From JASGDC01 sp047605865 (lineage in GTDB: Bacteria; Actinomycetota; Actinomycetes; Actinomycetales; Micrococcaceae): 40,131 nucleotides of DNA. This document shows, one piece after another, positions 31,568 through 40,094 of this stretch. The translations under genes were made by a program, and so were the position numbers. Position 1 is the first letter of the stretch, and each line of letters begins with the position of its first letter. The stretch covers positions 1 to 40,131 of the forward strand of contig JASGFC010000017.1 of NCBI GenBank assembly GCA_047605865.1, written 5' to 3'. Under the pieces are notes generated by a model. It was not told the origin of the DNA and ran no database searches. It was given only the letters and a program-made list of their open reading frames with translations.

Positions 31568-32789
31568 TCAGCACAAAGACACTACGCAACAACGGCTTAG
31601 TCGTAGAGGTGTTGTCGCGGGGGGTTTAGCTGCTGGTTCAGTAGCTGCCACAGGTGCAGTTGTTTGGCAGCACAGACAAGAAACTAAGGGTATTGAGCAA
31701 GAACCACTAGAATCCATTGGCACTGAGCAAGAAACCTTCTATGGTGAGCACCAAGCTGGTCTTCTTGGCGATCCACAAGCGTATGGTAATTTCATTTCTT
31801 TTGACTTAAAAGCTAACGTCAAAGAAATTTCAAAAGTGCGAAGCATGATGAAAATTCTCACTGATGATGCAGCCAGGCTCATGAAGGGCGAGAATGCTCT
31901 TGCAGATATGGAACCAGAACTTGCTAGAATTCCGGCAAGCTTAACGTTGACTTTTGGTTTTGGACCGTCCTTTTTTGAAAAACTCAACATTGAAAATCGT
32001 AAGCCAGCCTGGTTAAAAGTATTACCAATTTTCAAACAAGATCAATTAGATCAAGCACAAAGCAATGGAGATTTCATGGTAAGCATTTGCGCAAATGATG
32101 CTGTAACTGTAGCTCACGCTACTCGAATTATCTCTAAAGACGCACGTTCTTTTTGTACTGTTCGTTGGGAACAACAAGGATTTCGAAATGCTGCAGGTAC
32201 TGTACCAAAAGGCCAAACAACGCGTAATTTATTTGGTCAGTTAGACGGTAGTCGTAATCCAACAGAAAAAGATGAAAACTTTAATGAGGTTATGTGGTCA
32301 CAAGGCTCTGGAGACAAGGCTTGGATAACTGGCGGTACTTCTTTTGTTTACAGAAAAATCAAGATGGATCTTGAAGGCTGGGATCAAATTGATCGTGGTG
32401 CTCGCGAGATTGTGATTGGTCGTAATCTTGATAATGGTGCACCGTTAACAGGTACTAAAGAATCAGATGTTCCAGATTTAGACAAACGTGACTCGAATGG
32501 TTTATTGATTATTCCAGAATACGCGCATATCCGTAGAGCACAGACCGATGATTCAACCCAGCGTATGGTGCGAAGACCATATAACTATGACAGCCTGCAA
32601 GAGGGAAGCGGTCTCATTTTTAATGCATATCAAGCTGATCCTGATCATCAATTTATCCCAATTCAGCGCAGGCTTGATGAATTAGATTTATTAAATAAAT
32701 GGGTCACACCGGTTGCTTCAGCTATTTTTGCGATTCCACCTGGATGCCAAGAAGGTGGCTACATTGGTGAAGGGATTTTAGGCAGTTAA
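31560..32789 (+). CDS. efeB: Tat-exported Dyp-type haem peroxidase (EfeB-like)
   Basis: A 409-residue protein. The Tat signal (LSRRGVVAGG near residues 15-24) marks export in folded form with cofactor. The Dyp family signature GxxDG appears as GQLDGSRNP near 227, with the distal Asp. The proximal haem histidine is in EYAHIRR near 323, and GFGPSFFEKL is near 138. EfeB enzymes use haem and peroxide and belong to ferrous-iron uptake systems, but no efeU or efeO is here. The copC-efeB pairing suggests a copper- or oxidative-stress-linked role instead. Symbol given by family, not by proven function. Confidence 0.9.
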   Translation: MSNQHKDTTQQRLSRRGVVAGGLAAGSVAATGAVVWQHRQETKGIEQEPLESIGTEQETFYGEHQAGLLGDPQAYGNFISFDLKANVKEISKVRSMMKILTDDAARLMKGENALADMEPELARIPASLTLTFGFGPSFFEKLNIENRKPAWLKVLPIFKQDQLDQAQSNGDFMVSICANDAVTVAHATRIISKDARSFCTVRWEQQGFRNAAGTVPKGQTTRNLFGQLDGSRNPTEKDENFNEVMWSQGSGDKAWITGGTSFVYRKIKMDLEGWDQIDRGAREIVIGRNLDNGAPLTGTKESDVPDLDKRDSNGLLIIPEYAHIRRAQTDDSTQRMVRRPYNYDSLQEGSGLIFNAYQADPDHQFIPIQRRLDELDLLNKWVTPVASAIFAIPPGCQEGGYIGEGILGS

Positions 32790-32806
32790 CTGCTGTGCTT
32801 TTCATC

Positions 32807-35800
32807 ATGAACAATATCACCTACCCTGATTTACCAGTATCTCAGCGTAAAGATGAGATTGAAAAGGCAATAGCACAACATCAAGTAGTTATTATTGCAG
32901 GTGAAACCGGTTCAGGTAAAACAACGCAGATTCCAAAAATGTGTTTAGAAATGGGACGCGGTCAAGACGAACTTATCGGGCATACTCAGCCACGAAGGCT
33001 TGCCGCTAAAACTGTTGCAGAGCGTATAGCTGAAGAACTCCAAGTGCCACTGGGTCAAGAAATTGGATTTCAGGTACGTTTTACTGATGATAGTTCAGAT
33101 AAAACTCGTGTGAAAGTCATGACTGATGGAATCTTACTCAATGAAATCTATCACGATAAATTACTACGAAAATACGATACGCTTATCATTGACGAGGCAC
33201 ATGAACGTTCTTTAAACATTGATTTTATTCTCGGCTACCTTAAACAGTTATTACCTCAAAGACCAGATCTTAAAGTCATCATTACTTCGGCAACCATTGA
33301 CCCAGAGAAATTTAGCAAACATTTTGATAATGCTCCCATTATTAGTGTTTCTGGTAGAACGTACCCAGTCGAAATCCGATATCAACCGCTACATCATGAA
33401 GAACGGCGTGGAGAGGATAAAGACCTCACTGACGGTATCTGTGAAGCCGTTGTAGAGCTATCTCGAGAAGCCCCTGGCGATATTCTCATTTTCTTGCCGG
33501 GAGAACGTGAAATTAAGGATGCCACTAAGGCCCTTGAAGCATTGACACACAAAGTGGCAAAATTGAGCACAACACAAATACTGCCACTTTTTGCCAGACT
33601 TTCTTTAGCAGAGCAGCATAAAATTTTCACTCCAGGCAAGCACCCACGAATTGTGTTGGCAACCAACGTAGCTGAAACATCTCTGACAGTGCCTGGAATT
33701 AAATATGTTATCGATACTGGTACAGCCAGAATCTCACGATACTCCAATAGAACAAAAGTTCAACGTTTACCTATTGAGCCAATCTCTCAGGCATCTGCAC
33801 AACAGCGAAGTGGACGAAGCGGGCGTGTATCAGATGGTATTGCAATCCGTTTGTATTCAGAAGAAGACTACCAACAACGAACTGAATTTACTGACCCAGA
33901 AATTCATCGCACCAACCTTTCTTCTGTCATTTTGCAGATGTTTACTTTAGGTTTTGCACGCAATGAGCAAGAAGTCCAGCAATTTCCATTCGTTGAACCA
34001 CCTGCAATGGCTAGCATTGGAGATGGCATGCAAGTGCTGGCTGAGATTGGTGCCATTAAACGTAACAAAGGCACACGAAAGCAAGCAGGTGAAGTTAAAC
34101 TTACCAAAATTGGGTGGCAAATCGCTAAACTACCAGTTGATCCTCGCTTTGCTCGCATGATTATCGAGTCAGCTCGCAGAGATTGTGTTCAAGAAATACT
34201 CATCATTGTAGCTGCTCTAGGGATTCGGGACCCTAGGGAACGCCCTCAAGACAATGAAGAAAAAGCAAAGCAACTTCACCGACGCTTCAAAGATGATAAA
34301 TCTGATTTTATTTCATACCTAAAATTGTGGGCATACATTCAACAGCAACAACAGGAGCTCTCAAGCTCGCAGTTTAGAAAACTGTGCAAGAGAGAATACT
34401 TAAGTTTTATCCGTATCCGTGAATGGCAAGATATGTACCGTCAACTTAGGCAAGCAATACACAGCATTGGGATTAAAGCTCCTGCGTTGCACCATGAGAT
34501 TAACCCTGCTCGCAATGAAGATGCTGTACACAAGAGCATCCTTTCAGCACTGCTGTCACAGATTGGCTATTGGGACGAAAATACTAGGGAGTATCGTGGA
34601 GCTAGAGGCGTAAGATTCTCTATTTTTCCCAGCAGTAACCTTTTCGGAAAACAGAAAGCTGAATGGATTGTTACAGCAGAGCTAGTTGAAACCAGCAAAA
34701 TGTGGGCTCGCCTTAATGCCGTTATTGACCCACAGTGGGTGGTAGAACTTGCTGGTACTTTAGCAAAGACTCACTATAGCGAGCCACATTGGCGCCAAGA
34801 TCGTGGCAGTGTTATGGCCTATCAGAAAGTGACTGTTTATGGCTTACCAGTCATTGAACGGAAACTTGTACAGTATGGCAAGATAAATCCAACAATTGCT
34901 CGCGAAATGTTTATCTGGCACGCCTTAGTATTGGGGCAATGGGATACACATTATCCTTTCTTTAAACATAATAGGGAAGTCCTAGAAGATATTGAAGCAT
35001 TGCAAGAGCGCACCAGACGTTATGATTTGCGGGTCAATGACGATGTCCTAGCAGATTTTTACGAAGCGCATATTCCCCACGATGTTGTATCAGGAGCTCA
35101 CTTCAACAAATGGTATAAGCATGCATCACACAATCATAAGAAACTGCTCTTCTTTGATGAGAGCCTTGTTGCTACAGATGAGGTAGAAGATATTGATGCA
35201 GGTGAATTTCCTCTTGAATGGGAACAAGCTCCGTTTACTTTCACACTTGATTATTCCTATGATGATGGGGTTTCACTGTTAATTCCTCTTGAAGTGCTTA
35301 ATCAGGTAGAAAACGTAGGATTCGATTGGCTAGTTCCTGGGATGCGAGCAGAACTAGTAGCAGCACTTATAAAATCTTTACCAAAACAGATTCGTAAGAA
35401 CTATGTTCCCTCCAACGATGTTGCGCGCAAAGCTCTGGAGCAGCTAGGCCACGATACCAGCAAGCCACTGACAGAAACACTTGCAAGTATTTTGCGCACG
35501 ATGCGTGGTGTCCCAATTCCAAAGGAAGCCTGGGATTGGGACAAAGTCCCACAGCATCTGAAAATGCAATTTCTTGCTGTGAATCATCGTGGTCATACTG
35601 TAGGGGAAAGTAGGAGCTTAAGTCAGCTACAAAAACAACTGAAAAGTAAGACTCAAGATGCCTTGTCTAAAACATTAACTGTTGGAAAACAAAAAGTTCA
35701 AGAAGTGAGCAAGAAGAAGCTCACTAAGATGCCTGAACAGCCGTTGAATATGCCATTGGAGCAAGAGTTGGCTGGGCATAAAGTTAAAGGTTACCCTGCT

Positions 35801-36583
35801 CTTGTGGATGAAGGCCAGAGTGTTGCTTTTACAATTAGCGAATCTGAGCAAACTGCTATGTGGCATAACAAAAGGGGCATTACTCGTTTACTCTTGCAAC
35901 AACTTCCAGATACCACGAACTATATTCAGAATCATTTAACAGCGCAAGAGAAGTTAACTTTTGCTCATACTCCATACCTTAACGTTAAGGAATTGCTAGA
36001 AGAATGCCGTTATGTTGCGGTACAAGACATGGTAGGAGATTTTAGCAGTATTAACACTGAAGAAGATTTTAAGACCGTGTTACAGCGCGTGAAAGAAAAT
36101 ATTATTGATGAAACTTTTGCCGTTACTAAAACAGTAGAGAAAATTCTTTCTACTACTAGGAGCATTGAAAAAGGAATTAAACGTACTTCTTCCTTAAGTT
36201 TGATGAATTCACTCACTGATGCTCGCAGTCACCTTGAGTCTTTGGTGTATCGTGGCTTTATTCAACGAGGACACCTCAATGATGTTTTGCGTTACCTTAG
36301 CTCTTTAGAAAAGCGAATAACAAAAATGCAAGATCATGCACAGCGAGATAACGCCACAGTGTTACAGCTTAAATCATTAGAAGAAGAATATTGCAGGCTT
36401 ATTACTCAACAAGGGTTTGAACTCAAGGGTTTAAATATTTTAGAAAAGGACCACCCGGCACCAGAGCATTTACATCAGGCACGATGGATGCTGGAAGAAT
36501 TGCGTATCTCATTGTTCACTCCTGATATCAAGACGGCTTATACAGTCAGTGAAAAGCGATTACGCAAGGTTTTGTACCCCTAG
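32807..36583 (+). CDS. hrpA: ATP-dependent RNA helicase HrpA
   Basis: A DEAH-box RNA helicase of 1258 residues. Motif I is GETGSGKTT near residue 32, motif II is DEAHERS near 129, motif III is SATID, and motif VI is QRSGRSGRVSDG near 330. Then come the HA2/OB-fold region and the long HrpA-specific C-terminal region (DUF3418-like), so the protein is full length for the bacterial family. HrpA acts on RNA secondary structure and rescues stalled ribosomes in characterised species. ATG 32807 is preferred to GTG 32795 because family members begin just before the first helix; neither has a clear SD. It ends upstream of the bacteriocin locus without a visible terminator. Confidence 0.95.
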   Translation: MNNITYPDLPVSQRKDEIEKAIAQHQVVIIAGETGSGKTTQIPKMCLEMGRGQDELIGHTQPRRLAAKTVAERIAEELQVPLGQEIGFQVRFTDDSSDKTRVKVMTDGILLNEIYHDKLLRKYDTLIIDEAHERSLNIDFILGYLKQLLPQRPDLKVIITSATIDPEKFSKHFDNAPIISVSGRTYPVEIRYQPLHHEERRGEDKDLTDGICEAVVELSREAPGDILIFLPGEREIKDATKALEALTHKVAKLSTTQILPLFARLSLAEQHKIFTPGKHPRIVLATNVAETSLTVPGIKYVIDTGTARISRYSNRTKVQRLPIEPISQASAQQRSGRSGRVSDGIAIRLYSEEDYQQRTEFTDPEIHRTNLSSVILQMFTLGFARNEQEVQQFPFVEPPAMASIGDGMQVLAEIGAIKRNKGTRKQAGEVKLTKIGWQIAKLPVDPRFARMIIESARRDCVQEILIIVAALGIRDPRERPQDNEEKAKQLHRRFKDDKSDFISYLKLWAYIQQQQQELSSSQFRKLCKREYLSFIRIREWQDMYRQLRQAIHSIGIKAPALHHEINPARNEDAVHKSILSALLSQIGYWDENTREYRGARGVRFSIFPSSNLFGKQKAEWIVTAELVETSKMWARLNAVIDPQWVVELAGTLAKTHYSEPHWRQDRGSVMAYQKVTVYGLPVIERKLVQYGKINPTIAREMFIWHALVLGQWDTHYPFFKHNREVLEDIEALQERTRRYDLRVNDDVLADFYEAHIPHDVVSGAHFNKWYKHASHNHKKLLFFDESLVATDEVEDIDAGEFPLEWEQAPFTFTLDYSYDDGVSLLIPLEVLNQVENVGFDWLVPGMRAELVAALIKSLPKQIRKNYVPSNDVARKALEQLGHDTSKPLTETLASILRTMRGVPIPKEAWDWDKVPQHLKMQFLAVNHRGHTVGESRSLSQLQKQLKSKTQDALSKTLTVGKQKVQEVSKKKLTKMPEQPLNMPLEQELAGHKVKGYPALVDEGQSVAFTISESEQTAMWHNKRGITRLLLQQLPDTTNYIQNHLTAQEKLTFAHTPYLNVKELLEECRYVAVQDMVGDFSSINTEEDFKTVLQRVKENIIDETFAVTKTVEKILSTTRSIEKGIKRTSSLSLMNSLTDARSHLESLVYRGFIQRGHLNDVLRYLSSLEKRITKMQDHAQRDNATVLQLKSLEEEYCRLITQQGFELKGLNILEKDHPAPEHLHQARWMLEELRISLFTPDIKTAYTVSEKRLRKVLYP

Positions 36584-36759
36584 GAAAGATGCTGTTAATT
36601 CTTCGGATTTAAGCTAGTTTTGTAGTCACTTCACTAAAATTACTCCTATATGGCTTTATTCTAGTAGTTTCGTGTCGTTGCTAGGCCATTTCTCATGAGT
36701 GTTTAACGGTATTTTACTTATTCTGAAAGTGTTCTTAAGCACAAGTGGAAAGGTTCACC
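36584..36759 (+). promoter_or_regulatory. Upstream region of the circular bacteriocin operon
   Basis: 176 bp without a gene. A possible -10 TATTCT lies at about 36719-36724, and GGAAAGG (36746-36752) is a strong ribosome-binding site 7 nt before ATG 36760. No convincing -35 box and no terminator for hrpA were found, so some read-through from hrpA is possible. Confidence 0.35.
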
Positions 36760-36963
36760 ATGAATGGTATTGTTCACATGACGGGATTAAGTTTTGAGAC
36801 GGCAGGAGTAGTCTTTAATGCGTTGGGATGGGTAACATGGGCTAGTGCACTGGTGAGTTTAACGGGAGTAGGTTTTTCTGCGGCTGCTTTACTCATTGCA
36901 TCTCGTCACGCTATTCTTCGCACAGCAAGAGCGCGCGGTCGAAATCAGGCATTGCAACTATAG
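36760..36963 (+). CDS. Circular bacteriocin precursor, enterocin AS-48 family
   Basis: A 67-residue peptide. Residues 1-6 (MNGIVH) are a short leader; the core would be Met7-Leu67 (61 residues), joined head to tail. AS-48 is also cut between His and Met. From memory of AS-48, the shared pattern is AG.V.N, GWVT, LT.VG, then L..A.R..I and a basic C-terminal helix. The core is hydrophobic, has one acidic residue and no lysine, and has five arginines clustered in SRHAILRTARARGRNQ, net charge about +4. Such peptides form helical bundles that permeabilise target membranes. The start is ATG 36760, with GGAAAGG 7 nt upstream; an earlier in-frame GTG at 36745 overlaps that SD. Membrane, ABC and SpoIIM/DUF95 genes follow. 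The linear precursor could alternatively be another hydrophobic peptide, but motif plus context make this unlikely. Confidence 0.85.
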   Translation: MNGIVHMTGLSFETAGVVFNALGWVTWASALVSLTGVGFSAAALLIASRHAILRTARARGRNQALQL

Positions 36964-36973
36964 CTGTTTGTTT

Positions 36974-37468
36974 ATGTCAATTGATCTGACTTCAAACCAG
37001 CGAATTGCTGGCTTAGTTATTTTATTTGCTTTGCAATGTCTTAATAGTTATTTACTCATAGCTCAAGCTGTTGATGTTCAATACAAGGAACTTTTGATAT
37101 GTATAACTTTATTGCTCCAGCCATTAGTACTAGCTTTTACTCTTGTTTTTGATGTGATTGTGGTGCTTATCAGTTTTTATATGTGCACGAAGAGGACTTT
37201 AGAAAGCAAAGTTGTTATATCGGGGATAATTGTAGCTAATATAGCTTGCGTTATCGCATATTTTCTTTATCAGAGAATTACATCGAATAATAATTTGAAT
37301 ATTGAAGTAGCGCCAATTTATATGATTATTCCTATATTTAAGGGTCTACTTCTCAGTTATTTTTATACCGGATTTATTGGTGATAGTGCTAAAGCCAAGA
37401 TGTGCTGTTGTTTGCTTATCGTAGCTTTCTCTGTAATTCCAGTGTTAGTTTTTAAACTATTTATCTAG
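36974..37468 (+). CDS. Polytopic membrane protein, bacteriocin cluster gene 2
   Basis: A 164-residue protein with about five transmembrane helices (roughly 11-32, 40-70 as one long or two short segments, 79-99, 112-132 and 143-164) and almost no soluble part. It contains a CCC run near residue 143. I do not recognise a family. Circular bacteriocin clusters usually carry one or more small membrane proteins of this size, needed for production or immunity. ATG 36974 starts 10 nt after the bacteriocin stop; frame positions upstream would overlap the precursor gene. It is clearly AT-rich compared with hrpA. Confidence 0.75.
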   Translation: MSIDLTSNQRIAGLVILFALQCLNSYLLIAQAVDVQYKELLICITLLLQPLVLAFTLVFDVIVVLISFYMCTKRTLESKVVISGIIVANIACVIAYFLYQRITSNNNLNIEVAPIYMIIPIFKGLLLSYFYTGFIGDSAKAKMCCCLLIVAFSVIPVLVFKLFI

Positions 37469-37476
37469 AGTCAAGT

Positions 37477-38865
37477 ATGCAAAGAGTAAGCTTAGGTGTA
37501 ATTTATCAGCGTTCAAAAGTTTTTAATGCTTTTGAGATTATTAGTAAGAGAAAAAGGTTAAGAAAGTTAGAATTATTTTGTAGAGAAAAGCTGATCTTTT
37601 TTTCAGATGATGATCAAGTTGTAGCACTAAAAATATTGCAGTGGTCTTATGTCTTAGCCGAGTATTCTTCTCTTATTGGTTTTTATGGTCTTGGACTAGC
37701 TTCTGTTCTTCTAGTCCAAGGTGATGTCTTGGTACTAGTTGCAGGTACTGTTCCCTTTGGCCTTGTTATGCTGTTTTTAATTGGTAATAAAAAACAATTT
37801 CAGAAGTTTTCGACTTTAAAGAATCTACCACAGTGGGGCAGGCATCAAAAAGCTAGTGCACTTCTAGACTTTTTATCTAAAGATTACTGTGTGAAGTATT
37901 TTCTCTTTTTTAGATTAGTTCCCTATGTTTCTGGCTATTTGAGTGCTGCTCTGATGAGGGGCATAGATGTTACTTGTGTGTTGTTAACGTCTTTTGTATG
38001 TATTGGAAGTTTTTACTTTGCAATATTTAGTTCCAGAGTACTCAGCCTAGGCATTCCATTATGTACCGTTCTCAAAAAAGAGAAATGTTCTCGGTTTACT
38101 CGAGAAATAACTCCACTAACGATTACACAAGAGATACCAACAGGAAATATTTGGAAGCAACAGATTCTTAGCATTATTGCTCAACGCCTGCTGGTCAGTT
38201 CAAGAAGATTAACAGGACAAAAAGCTGCAATAATAGTGATGCCTTCATTGATTTTAATCGTCTTTTCTTTCTTTGCCTGGAAAGATTTGGAATTTAGTTA
38301 CTTTTGCATAGGGGTATGCTTGGTTTCAAGCGCTGTTTCAATGTTCACAATGAACATATGGTTTTTGAGTAGCCTTCAGGATATTAAGTTACTTGAGTCG
38401 CTTCATTATTATTGTTCAAAGGGCAAGTTACAATTACGGTTAAGAAAGGCACTTCTGAGCACTACCCTCAAGTACTATTCTCCTCTTGTTGGGGTAAGTT
38501 TTTTAGCATTAATGGTGTTGTCTTTGTTGAATTCAAAGTTGGATTTAGGGGATTTGCTGTTCTTAGAGCTATTATGCGTAGAATCTTTTATTCATAATAT
38601 TTTGATATTAAAGTTGATTATTTTAAGGAGCTTAGGTTTTCTATCTATTGCTCACCATAGAATTAATCACCCAGCTACTTTAGATGGAATGGTTAGCAAT
38701 GTTGTGGAAGATTATCTATTTGTTGGAATTCCTTTTATTAGTGTGAGTTACAGCTTGGCTTTCTTTTATAAAACTTCAAATATTGCGCCTATAACAGTTC
38801 TTTACTTATGCTTCTTGATTGCAACATTCCTTTATGTCCGTAACAAAGAAATGAGGATAGTGTAG
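37477..38865 (+). CDS. Large polytopic membrane protein, candidate maturation/export component
   Basis: A 462-residue protein with about eight to ten transmembrane helices in pairs (near 66-100, 140-195, 258-310, 345-380 and 410-455) and a basic N-terminal region. No family is recognised with certainty. By position after the precursor, size and topology it corresponds to the large membrane protein (B component) of AS-48-type clusters, which is required for maturation or secretion; the chemistry of circularisation is unresolved in that family. It could also be the permease partner of the following ATPase. It starts 8 nt after the previous stop. Its stop shares one base with the ABC gene. Confidence 0.75.
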   Translation: MQRVSLGVIYQRSKVFNAFEIISKRKRLRKLELFCREKLIFFSDDDQVVALKILQWSYVLAEYSSLIGFYGLGLASVLLVQGDVLVLVAGTVPFGLVMLFLIGNKKQFQKFSTLKNLPQWGRHQKASALLDFLSKDYCVKYFLFFRLVPYVSGYLSAALMRGIDVTCVLLTSFVCIGSFYFAIFSSRVLSLGIPLCTVLKKEKCSRFTREITPLTITQEIPTGNIWKQQILSIIAQRLLVSSRRLTGQKAAIIVMPSLILIVFSFFAWKDLEFSYFCIGVCLVSSAVSMFTMNIWFLSSLQDIKLLESLHYYCSKGKLQLRLRKALLSTTLKYYSPLVGVSFLALMVLSLLNSKLDLGDLLFLELLCVESFIHNILILKLIILRSLGFLSIAHHRINHPATLDGMVSNVVEDYLFVGIPFISVSYSLAFFYKTSNIAPITVLYLCFLIATFLYVRNKEMRIV

Positions 38866-39527
38866 TGCTAGAAGTTACTCATCTTACAAAGAGTTTTAAA
38901 CGAGAAATTTTTTCAAATCTGAACTTTGTGATACCAAATGGGGCAAAAGTTCATCTTAAAGGTGTCAATGGTATTGGTAAAACAACTCTTTTGAAGATTA
39001 TGGCAGGGTTACTAGATTATGAAGGTTCTATCTCATTGGATGGGGTTAACCAGCAACAAGATTTTGATACTTATTTTCAAAGTAATGCCTTTGTTGCATC
39101 GACCCCTTTAGTTATTGATTATCTTACCGTGAATGAAATGCTCAATCTAGTAGAGAATGCTACCATTCCTTCTTCAAGTACAACACTTAATAAATTCAAG
39201 GAGTGGAAAGATTATTATGTATTAAAGCTCAAGCTAGCGCCTTATCTTGATGAATTGATGTTGAACCTCTCCTTGGGGACACAACAAAAAGTCGCTTTAG
39301 TTGCTGCTTTGTTGAGTCGACCAAAGCTCATTCTGCTTGATGAACCTTTTGTGAACTTTGATAGGGAATCTTTTTATGCTGGTCTTGAGATTTTGGAAAT
39401 TTATGTGCGTGAGAATGATGCAATACTTATTTATTCCTCTCATTCCCACGATGAAGAAGTGTTGTATTTTGCTGACTATGAATTAATCATTGAGAACCCA
39501 ACAGCACTTCATATCAATCAGTTATGA
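38865..39527 (+). CDS. ABC transporter ATP-binding protein, bacteriocin export/immunity
   Basis: A 220-residue single-domain ABC ATPase. Walker A is NGIGKTTLL near residue 35, the Q-loop is FQSNAFVAS near 67, the signature is the variant LSLGTQQK near 135, Walker B is LILLDEPFVNFD near 155, and the H-loop is SSHSHDEE near 191. The LSLGTQQ variant is common in short ATPases of peptide-export and immunity transporters. The start is GTG 38865 with GAGG upstream. It overlaps the neighbouring genes on both sides (1 and 4 nt). ATPases of this size are a constant part of circular bacteriocin clusters (AS-48 D type). The permease is probably one of the adjacent membrane proteins. Confidence 0.88.
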   Translation: MLEVTHLTKSFKREIFSNLNFVIPNGAKVHLKGVNGIGKTTLLKIMAGLLDYEGSISLDGVNQQQDFDTYFQSNAFVASTPLVIDYLTVNEMLNLVENATIPSSSTTLNKFKEWKDYYVLKLKLAPYLDELMLNLSLGTQQKVALVAALLSRPKLILLDEPFVNFDRESFYAGLEILEIYVRENDAILIYSSHSHDEEVLYFADYELIIENPTALHINQL

Positions 39528-40066
39528 GCAAAAAAGGCACTTATCGGGAGATAAATTTAGAAAAACCGTTAGCTGGATTGTTTCTATTTAACACGGTACT
39601 AGCATTGGTTTCATTTATAGCGGGTTGGCATATCACTGTCACGCCATTAGAACTTAATCCTAATAAAGTAGTTTTTTCATTTGAAGATATTTTCTTGAAT
39701 AACTTCTTGATACAAATGGAGGCTCTTATTAGCGGATTTTGTACCTTCGGTATAGCAGGACTCTACTATGAATGTTCAAATTTCTTCTTGTTGGGAAATG
39801 TTTTTCGAGAAATGTATATGAATTTTGATCTGAAAACAGCCATAATTCACATCTTTCCACACGGGTTAGTAGAAATTCCTTCAATGATTCTTACAGCTAC
39901 ACTGAGTCAATGTTTCCTTTACGTACTTTATGAATCAGTGAAGCTACGTGATAAAAAACTTTTGGAGGTACCTTTTGTATTGTTGATTATTAACATTTTT
40001 CTAATTTTGTTGGCAGCTTTGTCCGAGTGTTACATTACAAAGTCTTTGATTGAAATAGCGGACTAA
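39524..40066 (+). CDS. SpoIIM / DUF95-family membrane protein of circular bacteriocin cluster
   Basis: A 180-residue protein with about four to five transmembrane helices. The SpoIIM (DUF95) pattern is visible: a conserved Asn region NNFLIQMEALISGFCTFGI near 59-77, then SNFFLLGNVFRE, HIFPHGLVEIPSMIL near 109-123, and the C-terminal LLAALSECYITKSL. DUF95 proteins are a hallmark of circular bacteriocin operons (AS-48 C type), where they are needed for production or immunity. The ATG overlaps the ABC stop by four bases. The last seven codons lie within the first unit of a 22-bp tandem duplication that also supplies the stop codon. Confidence 0.85.
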   Translation: MSKKGTYREINLEKPLAGLFLFNTVLALVSFIAGWHITVTPLELNPNKVVFSFEDIFLNNFLIQMEALISGFCTFGIAGLYYECSNFFLLGNVFREMYMNFDLKTAIIHIFPHGLVEIPSMILTATLSQCFLYVLYESVKLRDKKLLEVPFVLLIINIFLILLAALSECYITKSLIEIAD

Positions 40067-40088
40067 TTTGATTGAAATAGCGGACTAA
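40045..40088 (+). repeat. Perfect 22-bp tandem duplication at the end of the SpoIIM gene
   Basis: TTTGATTGAAATAGCGGACT plus AA occurs at 40045-40066 and again at 40067-40088 without any difference. The first unit contains the stop codon, so the second is untranslated. Identity suggests a recent event. Confidence 0.9.
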
Positions 40089-40094
40089 AATGCA

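Noticed and set aside
36745..36759. Upstream GTG start for the bacteriocin precursor
   Set aside because: The GTG overlaps the GGAAAGG ribosome-binding site of ATG 36760 and has no SD itself; the shorter leader fits the family better.
36584..36759. tRNA or small RNA gene upstream of the bacteriocin
   Set aside because: No cloverleaf, T-loop GTTCRA or terminator-like hairpin was found in the interval.
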